A stretch of DNA of 64,000 bases from Myxococcota bacterium (lineage in GTDB: Bacteria > Myxococcota_A > UBA796 > UBA2385), in the NCBI GenBank assembly GCA_023150805.1, contig JAKLKF010000004.1, forward strand, positions 51,869-115,868, written 5' to 3'. Below are positions 24,868 to 32,381 of this stretch, one piece after another. Under the pieces are notes generated by a model, which worked only from the letters and a program-made list of their open reading frames with translations, was not told the DNA's origin and did no database searches. Made by a program: the position numbers and the translations under genes. Each line of letters begins with the position of its first letter. Position 1 is the first letter of the stretch.

Positions 24868-25946
24868 AGCTGGCGGACCAGGTCCAGCCGGCCGCTGTAG
24901 AGCCGCCGCAGGTCGTCGATGCCGTGCTGGAGCATGACCAGCCGGTCGAAGCCCATGCCGAAGGCGAAGCCCGACCACTCGGCGGGGTCGATGCCGCAGT
25001 TGCGCAGCACGTTGGGGTGGACCATCCCGCAGGGGATGACCTCCAGCCAGCCCTTGCCCCGGCAGACCGGGCAGGTGCCGCCGTCGCCCAGGTGGCCCCC
25101 GCCGCCGCAGAAGAAGCACTGGGCGTCCAGGTCCAGCCCCGGCTCGACGAAGGGGTAGAACGCGGGCCGGAAGCGGATCTTCACGTCGGGGCCGAACAGG
25201 CGGTGGACCCAGCCCTCCAGGGTCGCCTTCAGGTGGCCCAGGGTCACGCCGCGGTCGACGTAGAGCCCCTCGCACTGGTTGAAGGCGGCCAGGTGGGTGG
25301 CGTCGATCGACTCGTTGCGGAAGCACTTGCCGGGCGAGATCACGCGGATGGGCGGCCGTTGCGCCTGCATCGTCCGGATCTGCACCGAGCTGGTGTGGGT
25401 GCGCGGCACCTCGCCCCGGGTCGTGTAGAAGGTGTCCCACACGTCCCGGGCGGGGTGGTTGTCCGGGATGTTCAGCGCGTCGAAGTTGTGCCAGGTGTCC
25501 TCGATCTCCGGCCCGCTGGCGACCTCGAAGCCCAGGCCGGTGAAGTGGTCGATCACCGTGTCCAGCAGGCGCGTGATCGGGTGCTTGTGGCCCAGCGCGG
25601 GCAGCCCCACGACCTGGGCCCCCGCCGCCGCCGTCGGCAGGGTCGGGTCCAGCCAGCCCGCGGCCAGCGCGGCCTGCTCCGCGCGCGCCTCGGCCTGGGC
25701 GCGCAGCTCGTCCAGCGCCGCGGTGACCTGGTCCTTGAGCTGGTTCACCCGCTGCCCGAAGGCCCGCTTCTCGTCGGGCGAGAGCTGGCCGAGCACCTTC
25801 ATCAGCGCCGCGACCTCGCCCTTCTTGCCCAGGAAGCGCACCCGCAGGGCCTCCAGCCGAGCCAGGTCGTCCGCAGGGTCGGAGAGCGGCGCGGCGCCGG
25901 CCTCGGCCTGCCAGGCCTGCTCCACCGCGAGGATCGGGTCCATCAT
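24864..25946 (-). CDS. pheS: Phenylalanyl-tRNA synthetase alpha subunit
   Basis: This 360-residue catalytic subunit forms Phe-AMP and transfers Phe to tRNA. After an N-terminal coiled coil (about 25-105), the class II core shows GHKHPITRLLD, motif 2 (RTHTSSVQIRTM...PGKCFRNE) and motif 3 (GMGFDRLVMLQHGIDDLR). A small Cys-rich insert (CFFCGGGGHLGDGGTCPVC, about 295) looks like a zinc knuckle, as in several bacterial PheS. The ATG overlaps the stop of the DsbA-like gene (TGATG), so pheS is translated from an operon of envelope-protein genes and not beside pheT. Confidence 0.96.
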   Translation of the reverse strand: MMDPILAVEQAWQAEAGAAPLSDPADDLARLEALRVRFLGKKGEVAALMKVLGQLSPDEKRAFGQRVNQLKDQVTAALDELRAQAEARAEQAALAAGWLDPTLPTAAAGAQVVGLPALGHKHPITRLLDTVIDHFTGLGFEVASGPEIEDTWHNFDALNIPDNHPARDVWDTFYTTRGEVPRTHTSSVQIRTMQAQRPPIRVISPGKCFRNESIDATHLAAFNQCEGLYVDRGVTLGHLKATLEGWVHRLFGPDVKIRFRPAFYPFVEPGLDLDAQCFFCGGGGHLGDGGTCPVCRGKGWLEVIPCGMVHPNVLRNCGIDPAEWSGFAFGMGFDRLVMLQHGIDDLRRLYSGRLDLVRQL

Positions 25947-27061
25947 CACCCTCCCAGCTCCTTGTCGATGATCTGGGCGAACATCTCGTAGGGCAGGGCC
26001 CCCGAGAGCATGATGCCGTTGATGAAGAAGGCGGGCGTTCCGCTCACGCCGACGGCCTGCCCGGCCTGGAAGTCGGCCATGACCTCGGCCTCCTGCTTGG
26101 GATCCTTGCGGCAGGCCTGCCACTTGTCGACGTCGACGCCCACCTGCTGGGCATAGGAGAGCAGGTCGCTCTCCTCCAGCGCGCGCTGGTTGCCCATCAT
26201 CGCCTTGTGGATCTCCCAGTACTTGCCCTGCTCTCCGGCGCAGTTGGCGGCGATGGCGGCGGGCACGGCGCGCGGGTGGAAGGACAGTGGGAAGTCGCGG
26301 TAGACCATGCGGACCTTGCCGTCGTAGTCCTTGAGCACCTGCTCGATCGTCTCGTTCGCCTTGCCGCAGTAGGGGCACTGGTACTCGGCGAACTGCACGA
26401 TGGTCACGGGCGCCGCCGCGCTGCCGCGCATCGGGTCGTCGTCGACGCTGACCTCGATCCGCGGCATGTCGGGGAAGGGCACCGAGACCTTGGCGCCGGA
26501 CGCCGTCTTCAGCTCGCCCACCCAGGCCTGGAAGCGCTCGGCCTGCTTGCGCTGCGTCACCTGCTGGGCGACCACGTCGCGCACCTGCTCCAGCGGAGCG
26601 CCGCGGAGCTGGCGGGCCAGGGCGGCGTACATCTCCTGGATCTCGGCGTCGGTGGGCGCGGTGACCTTGGCCTCGACCTCGACCTTGATGAGCGCCTCGG
26701 TGTCCATGCCGCGCTTGCTGGCCTCGGCCTCGACCAGCTTCTCGACCAGGAGCTGCTCGACGCCCTGGCTCTCGGTGCTGTAGCGGTTGGTCAGGTACTC
26801 GACCTCCATCTGCACCAGGCGCGGGCCCATCGAGGTCTGCAGGTCGCCGTAGGTGAGCTGACCGCCCTGCCAGGTCGCGACGACCTGCGACGGGTCGGCG
26901 CCGCCGGCCGAGCCGGTCGAGGCCCGCGCCGACGAGGCGGCCCCCGCCGGGGCGGCCGAGGGCGCCGGGGCCATCGCGGGCTCGGCGGGCGTCTGGCAGG
27001 CGGCGGGGAAGGAGGCGAGGGCCAGCAGGCCGACGAGGGGGAGGTGGCGCGGACGCGGCAT
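25946..27061 (-). CDS. Lipoprotein combining SurA-like and DsbA-like domains
   Basis: This 371-residue lipoprotein (signal ending FPAAC) has an Ala/Ser/Pro spacer. A helical N-domain of about 130 residues (VVATWQGGQLTYGDLQ...LLVEKLVEAEASKRGMD) resembles the N-terminal chaperone part of SurA/PpiC proteins. The C-terminal DsbA/DSBA-like thioredoxin domain follows, with CPYC (Cys229-Cys232) in FAEYQCPYCGKANETIEQVL and a cis-Pro loop VSGTPAFFING. It probably catalyses or reshuffles disulfides in the envelope. Combining a parvulin-type chaperone segment with a DsbA domain is seen in myxobacterial-type proteins. Its stop overlaps the pheS start. Confidence 0.87.
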   Translation of the reverse strand: MPRPRHLPLVGLLALASFPAACQTPAEPAMAPAPSAAPAGAASSARASTGSAGGADPSQVVATWQGGQLTYGDLQTSMGPRLVQMEVEYLTNRYSTESQGVEQLLVEKLVEAEASKRGMDTEALIKVEVEAKVTAPTDAEIQEMYAALARQLRGAPLEQVRDVVAQQVTQRKQAERFQAWVGELKTASGAKVSVPFPDMPRIEVSVDDDPMRGSAAAPVTIVQFAEYQCPYCGKANETIEQVLKDYDGKVRMVYRDFPLSFHPRAVPAAIAANCAGEQGKYWEIHKAMMGNQRALEESDLLSYAQQVGVDVDKWQACRKDPKQEAEVMADFQAGQAVGVSGTPAFFINGIMLSGALPYEMFAQIIDKELGG

Positions 27062-27094
27062 GGGGTCTCCAGGTCGCGCCGCCGTAACCGGAAA

Positions 27095-27106
27095 CCCGGT
27101 ACCGGG
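27095..27106. promoter_or_regulatory. 12-bp perfect palindrome upstream of the DsbA-like gene
   Basis: CCCGGTACCGGG lies 34-45 bases upstream of the start at 27061, between it and the stop of the beta-helix gene. The sequence is compatible with an operator. No regulator can be named. Confidence 0.25.
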
Positions 27107-27114
27107 ACCCGTCC

Positions 27115-28572
27115 CTACCAGGAGCAGCCGCCCGCGCCGTCGCAGCGCAGCTCCGCCACCCGCCCCGGCCAGGACAGCGAGAAGGCCGGCGAGGCCACGT
27201 CGGCCGGCCCGTTGTCCGCGCCGTCGGCGCCCCAGTCCGTGGCCCAGGCCCGCAGCGCGCCGACCTCGGACAGCCGCACCGCCGCGACGCCGCCCAGGTT
27301 GTCCTGGAAGGTGGCGCCGCGCAGGGACAGGGCCGCGCTCTCCACCTGGTCGCCGACATGCACGGCGCTGCCGCCCGTGCGCGTGGCGGAGTTCCCGACG
27401 AAGCCGGTGTCCACCACCGCCAGCTCCACCGCGCGCGCCTGGCCGTGCAGCGACAGGGCGCCGCCCTGGGTGGCGCTGTTGCCGACGAGCTGGACGCCTG
27501 CCAGCGTCAGGCTGGCGGTCCCCCGCGTGCCGACGGCGACCGCGCCCCCCTCGCTGGCCGAGGCCTGCTCGAAGCGGCTGTCCTGGACCCGGGCCGTCAG
27601 GGTGCCCGCCTCGCCCAGCGCGAGCGCGCCCCCGCGGGCGTCGGCCCAGGTCCAGGTGAAGGAGCTGTCCAGCACGCGCACCGTGGCGCTCAGCGTCTCG
27701 GCCACCCGGACCGCGCCGCCGTCCTGCCCCGCCTGGCAGGTGTGGAAGTCGCCGCCCTCGACCACCAGGACGACCTCGTCGGCGTCCCCCTCGTGGTCGA
27801 CGTCGGTGGCGAAGATGGCGCCCCCCAGCTCCTCGGCCCAGGTCTCCTCGAAGACGCTGTCGACCACGTGCAGGCTGCCGCCCAGCAGGGCGATGGCCCC
27901 CCCCTGCCAGCCGGCCTGCGCGCCCTGGAAGCGGCTGCCGTCGACCCGCGCCCGGGGCACGTCGCCCAGGGCCAGCTCGCCCCCCTCGAAGCTGGCGATG
28001 CCGCCCGACAGCTCGCTGCGAAGCAGCTCGAAGCGGTCCGCGCCCATCACCGCGACGCTGCCGCCGCCATAGGCGCGGTTGTCCTGGAAGCGGCTGTCCG
28101 AGATCGACAACAGCGGCACCTGGCCGACGGCGACGGCGCCGCCCGTCTCGGCCTGGTTGTCCCGCGCGATCACGCCGTCGAGCTCCAGGCTGGCGTGCTC
28201 GGACCAGATCGCGCCGCCCGCCGCCGCGCTGTAGCCGTCGGCCACGGTCAGGTCGCGGAGGATCAGGCTGCCCGTCCCCACCACCCGCAGGACGCGGTGG
28301 CTGCCCCGGCCCGTCAGCACCACGTCCTCGGCCGCGCCGACACCGGCCAGCGTCAGGTGCCGGGCCCCGTCCACCTCGGCCTGCAACGCGCGCGTGCCCG
28401 GGCAGATCCACACCGTGCCGAAGCGTGGCGCCGCCGCCAGCGCGTCGCCCAGGTTGGCGTAGGCCACGCCCTCGACGACGGCGGCGGCGTCGAAGTCGCC
28501 GCAGCGGCCCTCGGAGGAGGCAGCCGCGTCGGCGGGGGAAGCGGCGAGCAGGATCGAGACGAGAAGAGACAA
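27115..28572 (-). CDS. Secreted right-handed beta-helix protein
   Basis: This 485-residue exported protein has a short signal (MSLLVSILLAASPADA). About fifteen imperfect repeats with LEL/LTL strands and GGAI or GGAV turns follow (for example GGAIWSEHASLELDG, GGAVAVGQVPLLSIS). This is the pattern of Pel/IceNucleation-type parallel beta helices used by pectate lyase-like and adhesin proteins. No polysaccharide lyase catalytic residues are recognisable, so a structural or binding role is as likely. A late Cys pair (LRCDGAGGCSW) ends the chain. The start is a TTG with GGGAGG upstream. It lies in the same strand order as the esterase and DsbA-like genes. Confidence 0.7.
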   Translation of the reverse strand: MSLLVSILLAASPADAAASSEGRCGDFDAAAVVEGVAYANLGDALAAAPRFGTVWICPGTRALQAEVDGARHLTLAGVGAAEDVVLTGRGSHRVLRVVGTGSLILRDLTVADGYSAAAGGAIWSEHASLELDGVIARDNQAETGGAVAVGQVPLLSISDSRFQDNRAYGGGSVAVMGADRFELLRSELSGGIASFEGGELALGDVPRARVDGSRFQGAQAGWQGGAIALLGGSLHVVDSVFEETWAEELGGAIFATDVDHEGDADEVVLVVEGGDFHTCQAGQDGGAVRVAETLSATVRVLDSSFTWTWADARGGALALGEAGTLTARVQDSRFEQASASEGGAVAVGTRGTASLTLAGVQLVGNSATQGGALSLHGQARAVELAVVDTGFVGNSATRTGGSAVHVGDQVESAALSLRGATFQDNLGGVAAVRLSEVGALRAWATDWGADGADNGPADVASPAFSLSWPGRVAELRCDGAGGCSW

Positions 28573-28588
28573 GGGACCTCCCGGGCGA

Positions 28589-28609
28589 CGATCCTACATT
28601 GTCGGATCG
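28589..28609. promoter_or_regulatory. Inverted repeat CGATCC-N9-GGATCG upstream of the beta-helix gene
   Basis: CGATCC (28589-28594) and GGATCG (28604-28609) are perfect inverted repeats around an AT-richer 9-base spacer. They lie 17 bases upstream of the TTG start at 28572, in the only gap between the esterase and beta-helix genes. A repressor operator or promoter-overlapping site is plausible. Confidence 0.35.
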
Positions 28610-28626
28610 GTCCGGGGAGGCTGGGC

Positions 28627-29913
28627 CTACAGCGCGGCGAAGATCTCCAGCGGCCGCCACACCCGCGCCGCCCAGGCCGCCTCGTCGTGGCTGGCCCCCG
28701 GCTCGTGCCAGTGCCAGAGATCGACCTCCCACTGGTAGCCCACGCCGGCCAGCGACTCGGCCATCCAGGCGTTCTCGCAGTAGTTGTCGCTGGCGCCGGG
28801 GTCGTCGTCGGGCACGCCGTCGCCGTCTCCGTCCCAGCAGGTGCCCCCACCGCCGCTGTCCAGGTAGAGCGCCACCGGGCCGTGACCGGCGGCGACCCAG
28901 CGCTCGGGCATGGTCTCGTTGTCGGCGCCGATGCTGCCCCAACCCATCGTCCCCGACAGGCTGATCGCCATGTCCCAGTCCTGGGGGTACCGGTGGACGA
29001 CGTGGGCGCTGACCAGGCCCCCCAGGCTGCTGCCCATCACGCCGTGGACCTCGGCCGCACCGTACTCCGCTTCGATCAACGGGCGGATCGTGCCCGTCAG
29101 CAGGTCGGCGTAGGCGTCGCCCCGGCCGCCCCAGGTCGTGCCGTGGATCACGTCCGGGACGTGGGTGTACTCGTCCATACGGTCGGCGGTGTTGTCGACG
29201 CCCACCACCAGCATCCCGTCGGGCAGGCTGTCCTGCAGTCGCCAGCCGCCCCAGGTGGCCTGCGGGTCGAAGAGGTTCTGGCCGTCCTGGGCGTAGAGCG
29301 CGTGGGTGAAGGCGCCCCCGTCGGGCACCCACACCCGCAGCTCCCGGCCCGCGAGCCCCTCGCCGCCCACGTCCAGCCAGCGCTCCAGGTGGGCGGCGCT
29401 GGCCCGGACCAGGCTGTGCTCGCCGAAGTCGTCGTAGCCATAGCGCCGGGCCATCGGGTCGGCGGTCCAGGTCGTGCCTCCCTCGACGAACTTGTAGAGG
29501 CTGCCGTCGGGCGAGGGCACCTCCACCTCGATCCAGGACAGGGCCCCCGAGCGCTCCATGGCGGCGCCCACCCAGCCGTCGTGGTCGCCGGCCAGCGCCC
29601 AGGCGCCGTCCCCGCACAGGCAGCCGAAGAGGAAGCTGCCGGTCGCGGTCTGCACGGGCAGACCGCCTCCCGCGGCGATCTCCGCCAGGGCCACGGCCGG
29701 CTCCACCGCGCCGAGCACCGCCTCGCGGAAGAGGGCCTCGTCCGCGCCGTCGCCGCCGCCCCCGTCGCCGCCGCCCCCGTCGCTGCCGGTCTCCCCGTCG
29801 CCGCCGCCCCCGTCGCTGCCGGTCTCCCCGTCGCCGGCGGGGCCGCTGTCGTCGGCGGCCTTGTCCCCGCAGGCGGCCAGGGCCAGGACCACGGCCAGCT
29901 CAGCCGGCCACAT
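28627..29913 (-). CDS. Lipoprotein esterase of the enterochelin-esterase/putative esterase family
   Basis: This 428-residue alpha/beta hydrolase lipoprotein (signal ending LALAAC) has a Gly/Asp-rich spacer of repeated GSDGGGGDGE units (about 20-60). The N-half looks like the CBM-like sandwich of Fes enzymes. The hydrolase half has YAQDGQNLFD, LVVGVDN, nucleophile elbow GVMGSSLGGL and a late HWHEPGASHDEAAW that supplies the His. These are the signature of ferri-siderophore and feruloyl esterase relatives. Whether it cleaves siderophores, xylan esters or peptidoglycan-linked esters is open. ATG 29913 is used (GTG 29919 also possible). The start lies inside the end of the SDR gene. Confidence 0.82.
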   Translation of the reverse strand: MWPAELAVVLALAACGDKAADDSGPAGDGETGSDGGGGDGETGSDGGGGDGGGGDGADEALFREAVLGAVEPAVALAEIAAGGGLPVQTATGSFLFGCLCGDGAWALAGDHDGWVGAAMERSGALSWIEVEVPSPDGSLYKFVEGGTTWTADPMARRYGYDDFGEHSLVRASAAHLERWLDVGGEGLAGRELRVWVPDGGAFTHALYAQDGQNLFDPQATWGGWRLQDSLPDGMLVVGVDNTADRMDEYTHVPDVIHGTTWGGRGDAYADLLTGTIRPLIEAEYGAAEVHGVMGSSLGGLVSAHVVHRYPQDWDMAISLSGTMGWGSIGADNETMPERWVAAGHGPVALYLDSGGGGTCWDGDGDGVPDDDPGASDNYCENAWMAESLAGVGYQWEVDLWHWHEPGASHDEAAWAARVWRPLEIFAAL

Positions 29914-30709
29914 CCTCACCCCCGTCCACCCGCAGCACGTTGCCGGTCAGCCAGGCGGTGCCCGGCCGGGCCAGCTCGACCAGGCAGGCCGCCACGTCCT
30001 CGGGCGTGGTCAGCCGCCCGTGGGGGTTGGCCTCGACCGCCTTGGCGATCAACCGGTCGTGGCCGGGGATCTTGCGCAGGGCCGGCGTGTCGGTCACGCC
30101 CGCCATCACCGCGTTGACCGTGATGCTGCGGGGCGCCAGCTCGACGGCGAGCTGGCGGCAGTGGCTCTCCAGGGCCGCCTTGGCGGCGCTGACCGGCCCG
30201 TAGTGGGGCATCACCCGGTGGCTGCCGGCGCTGGTCATCGCCCAGATCCGGCCGCCCGGGCCCATCAGCCCCCGGCGCACCAGGCCCTGGGTCCAGTACA
30301 CCAGGCTGTTGGCCATCACGTCCAGGGTCATCTCGAGCTGCTTGCGGCTGACCCCGGCCGCGGCCCGACCGCCCACCGGCGCCTCGTCGGGGTCGGGCAC
30401 GAAGCGCGTCAGCGTGCCGAAAGCCAGGCTGTGCAGCAGCAGGTCCACCCGGCCGCCCGCCGAGGGGTCCACCAGGGTCGCCACCCGGTCCAACACCGCC
30501 TCGCGCTGCTCGTCGTCGGCCGCGTTGCCGTTGAAGAAGGCCACGCGGCGGCCCTGCGCCTCCAGGTCGGCCACCAGCGCCGCGACGTGCTCCGCCGCGG
30601 CGCGCCGGTCCAGGTGCACGCCGACGATGTCGTAGCCTGCCCGCGCGAAGGCCCGGGCCGCCGCCTCGCCGAAGCCCGACGACGCGCCGAGGATCAGGGC
30701 CCAGCCCAT
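29900..30709 (-). CDS. Enoyl-ACP reductase-like short-chain dehydrogenase
   Basis: This 269-residue NAD(P)H-dependent SDR has the glycine motif GASSGFGEA (8-16) and LLHSLAFG near 91-98, matching the HSxAF block of FabI-type enoyl-ACP reductases. Catalytic Tyr170 and Lys177 in HYGPVSAAKAAL have the Y-x6-K spacing of FabI/FabL, unlike the Y-x3-K of classical SDRs. It ends with GNVLRVDGGEDVAG. A FabL-like reductase of fatty acid or polyketide chains is the most likely role. It lies 7 bases after the parvulin gene and overlaps the esterase gene. No other fatty acid synthesis gene is nearby. Confidence 0.87.
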   Translation of the reverse strand: MGWALILGASSGFGEAAARAFARAGYDIVGVHLDRRAAAEHVAALVADLEAQGRRVAFFNGNAADDEQREAVLDRVATLVDPSAGGRVDLLLHSLAFGTLTRFVPDPDEAPVGGRAAAGVSRKQLEMTLDVMANSLVYWTQGLVRRGLMGPGGRIWAMTSAGSHRVMPHYGPVSAAKAALESHCRQLAVELAPRSITVNAVMAGVTDTPALRKIPGHDRLIAKAVEANPHGRLTTPEDVAACLVELARPGTAWLTGNVLRVDGGEDVAG

Positions 30710-30716
30710 CGCCGCC

Positions 30717-31640
30717 TCAGTGCCCGCCGGAGGGCGCCGCCGGAGCCGCTCCCCCCGCGGGCGGGGTCGCCGGCGCCGCGCCCGCCTCGGGCGGCGTCAC
30801 CGAGGCGCCGCCCGCGCCGTCGACGATGGTGGCGCCCTCCTTCAGCTCCTTGATGTAGGCCTCGGCGATGTCGCCCTTGACCTGCTCCTTGATCTGGTCC
30901 TTGACCTCGTCGAGCGGGACCTTGTCGCGCTTGCCCAGGACCTTGAGCACGTGCCAGGCCTGGGCGCTCTGCACCGGGCCGGCCAGGCCGCCGGCGTCCA
31001 GGTTCTCCACCGCCGCACCCAGCGGCCCGATGTCCTTGGGGCGCACCCAGCCCAGCACGCCACCCTCGGCCGCGGTGCGCGTGTCCAGGCTCTTGGCCTT
31101 GGCCACCGCCGCGAAGTCGGCGCCGCCCTCCAGCTCGGCCTTCACGGCCTTCGCCTCGTCCTCGGTGGCGACCATCACGTGGGCCAGCTCGACCTGCGGG
31201 CGGGCGAACTGCACCGCGTGGTCGTCGTACCACTTCTGGATCGCCGCGTCGGTCAGGCGGGTCTCGATCTCCTTGCGCAGCATCGCGTCGGCCAGGGCCG
31301 AGCGCGCCGTGATCCCCAGCGTCTGCTTGACGTCCGGGTCCTCGTGCATCTTGGCCTCCACCGCCTTCTGGTAGAGGATCTCCTGGATGACGAGCTGCTC
31401 GGAGAGCTGGCCGATCTGCCCGGTCGCCTCGAGCTGGGCGCGGAGCTGCTCGGGGAGCTGCTTGATCATCGTGTCCAGCATGTCCTGGGTGATCGCCTGG
31501 CCGTTGACGGTCTGGAGCACCGTGCCGGTGCGGGCGATCTCGCCGGGGACCGGCGGCGGCGGCGGGGGCTGCTGGCAGCCGACGAGGGAGAGGGCGACGA
31601 GGAGACCGGCGAACAGGCCGGCGCGGCGAGGCGTGGACAC
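30717..31640 (-). CDS. Parvulin-type peptidyl-prolyl isomerase lipoprotein
   Basis: This 307-residue SurA/PpiC-like lipoprotein has a signal ending LSLVGC followed by QQPPPPPP. An N-terminal helical chaperone segment (about 35-125) leads to the parvulin domain at about 150-245 (ELAHVMVATEDEAKAVKAELEGGADFAAVAKAKS, GGVLGWVRPKDIG, VQSAQAWHVLKVL). The C-terminus is an Ala/Pro tail. It probably assists folding of outer-membrane or lipid-anchored proteins in the periplasm. The GTG start at 31640 has GGGAG upstream. It leads an operon with the SDR and esterase. Confidence 0.9.
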   Translation of the reverse strand: MSTPRRAGLFAGLLVALSLVGCQQPPPPPPVPGEIARTGTVLQTVNGQAITQDMLDTMIKQLPEQLRAQLEATGQIGQLSEQLVIQEILYQKAVEAKMHEDPDVKQTLGITARSALADAMLRKEIETRLTDAAIQKWYDDHAVQFARPQVELAHVMVATEDEAKAVKAELEGGADFAAVAKAKSLDTRTAAEGGVLGWVRPKDIGPLGAAVENLDAGGLAGPVQSAQAWHVLKVLGKRDKVPLDEVKDQIKEQVKGDIAEAYIKELKEGATIVDGAGGASVTPPEAGAAPATPPAGGAAPAAPSGGH

Positions 31641-31762
31641 GATGGGCTCCCGGTGGGAGAGGGGTGGGCGCGGGTCCGACTCGGGCGGCGCGTCCGGGCA
31701 TGACGAAGGGCGGCCCCGCCTATCGGGCCGACCCGAGGGGGGCCAGCCGGGGGCCCCCGTCC

Positions 31763-32317
31763 TCAGCCGCGCCCGGTCCCCTGCTCGGCCACGACGCGCT
31801 CCAGCGCGGCCAACACCTCGTCCACCGGCGGGTGGTCGCCCGCCGCGCTGGCGAGGCGGGACCAGGCCACCTCCCCGCCCGGCCGCATGACGAGCACGCC
31901 GCCCAGCTGCAGCGCGTCCCCCTGCGTGCGGGTCTGGCGGAAGCCCGCCCGCGCCGCGCGCAGGGTGTTGGCCACCACCCGCGGGTGCAGGGTCGACAGC
32001 GCCCCGCGCGACATCCCCAGCAGCGAGTAGCTCTTGCGCTCCGGGTCCACCAGGATGGGCACCGGCACCGCGAACTCGTCGCGGAAGCCCCGGGCGAAGA
32101 AGGCGCTGCCGTTGCCGACGAAGACCAGCCCGGCGCCCAGGCCGTGGATGCGCGCGACGTGCGGGAGGAAGGAGCTGACCTGCTCCTTGCAGAACAGTCA
32201 GCCGAAGTGCCGGATCCAGACCATCACGACCGGGCGGTCGGCCCACAGGTCGCCCAGGCGTACGGGCCGCTCGTCGGCGTCCAGCAGGGTGAGGGAGGCG
32301 AGGCTCTCGACGTTCAT
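31763..32317 (-). CDS. AhpC/TSA_2-family redox protein with in-frame UGA, probable selenoprotein
   Basis: The frame from ATG 32317 to the stop at 31763 encodes 184 residues if the TGA at 32200-32198 (codon 40) is read through. Both sides match the AhpC-TSA_2/PRXL2 thioredoxin fold. Upstream is PVVMVWIRHFG. Downstream are LFCKEQVSSFL, LVFVGNGSAFFARGF, VPILVDPERKSYSLLGM and a TQGDALQLGGVLVM segment. In relatives this position is the first Cys of RHFGCxxC, so UGA replaces Cys to give UxxC. The codon lies within a strong hairpin (32202-32174). GGAG sits 5 bases before the ATG. The alternative is a Cys-to-stop mutation, leaving only a useless 39-residue fragment. The selenocysteine machinery is not in the window. 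Confidence 0.8.
32174..32202 (-). promoter_or_regulatory. SECIS-like hairpin at the in-frame UGA
   Basis: In the minus-strand RNA, GCUGAC (32202-32197, containing the UGA) pairs perfectly with GUCAGC (32179-32174). Inside, CUGC pairs with GCAG around a 5-base AAGGA loop, leaving a UGUU bulge on the 5' side. The total is 10 bp. Bacterial SECIS elements lie at or just after the UGA with a bulged U and a G-containing loop, but the UGA-to-loop distance here is shorter than usual. Confidence 0.55.
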
Positions 32318-32381
32318 GGGCGCTCCAGCGTCGCCCCAGACCTACCCGCCTGGGCCCCTCGGGCCACCGCCCTCGGGTGCG

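Noticed and set aside
32068..32198. Taking the redox gene as a normal gene starting at the GTG at 32068 or after the TGA
   Set aside because: Conserved residues of the family continue upstream of the TGA in the same frame and a good ribosome site precedes the ATG at 32317.
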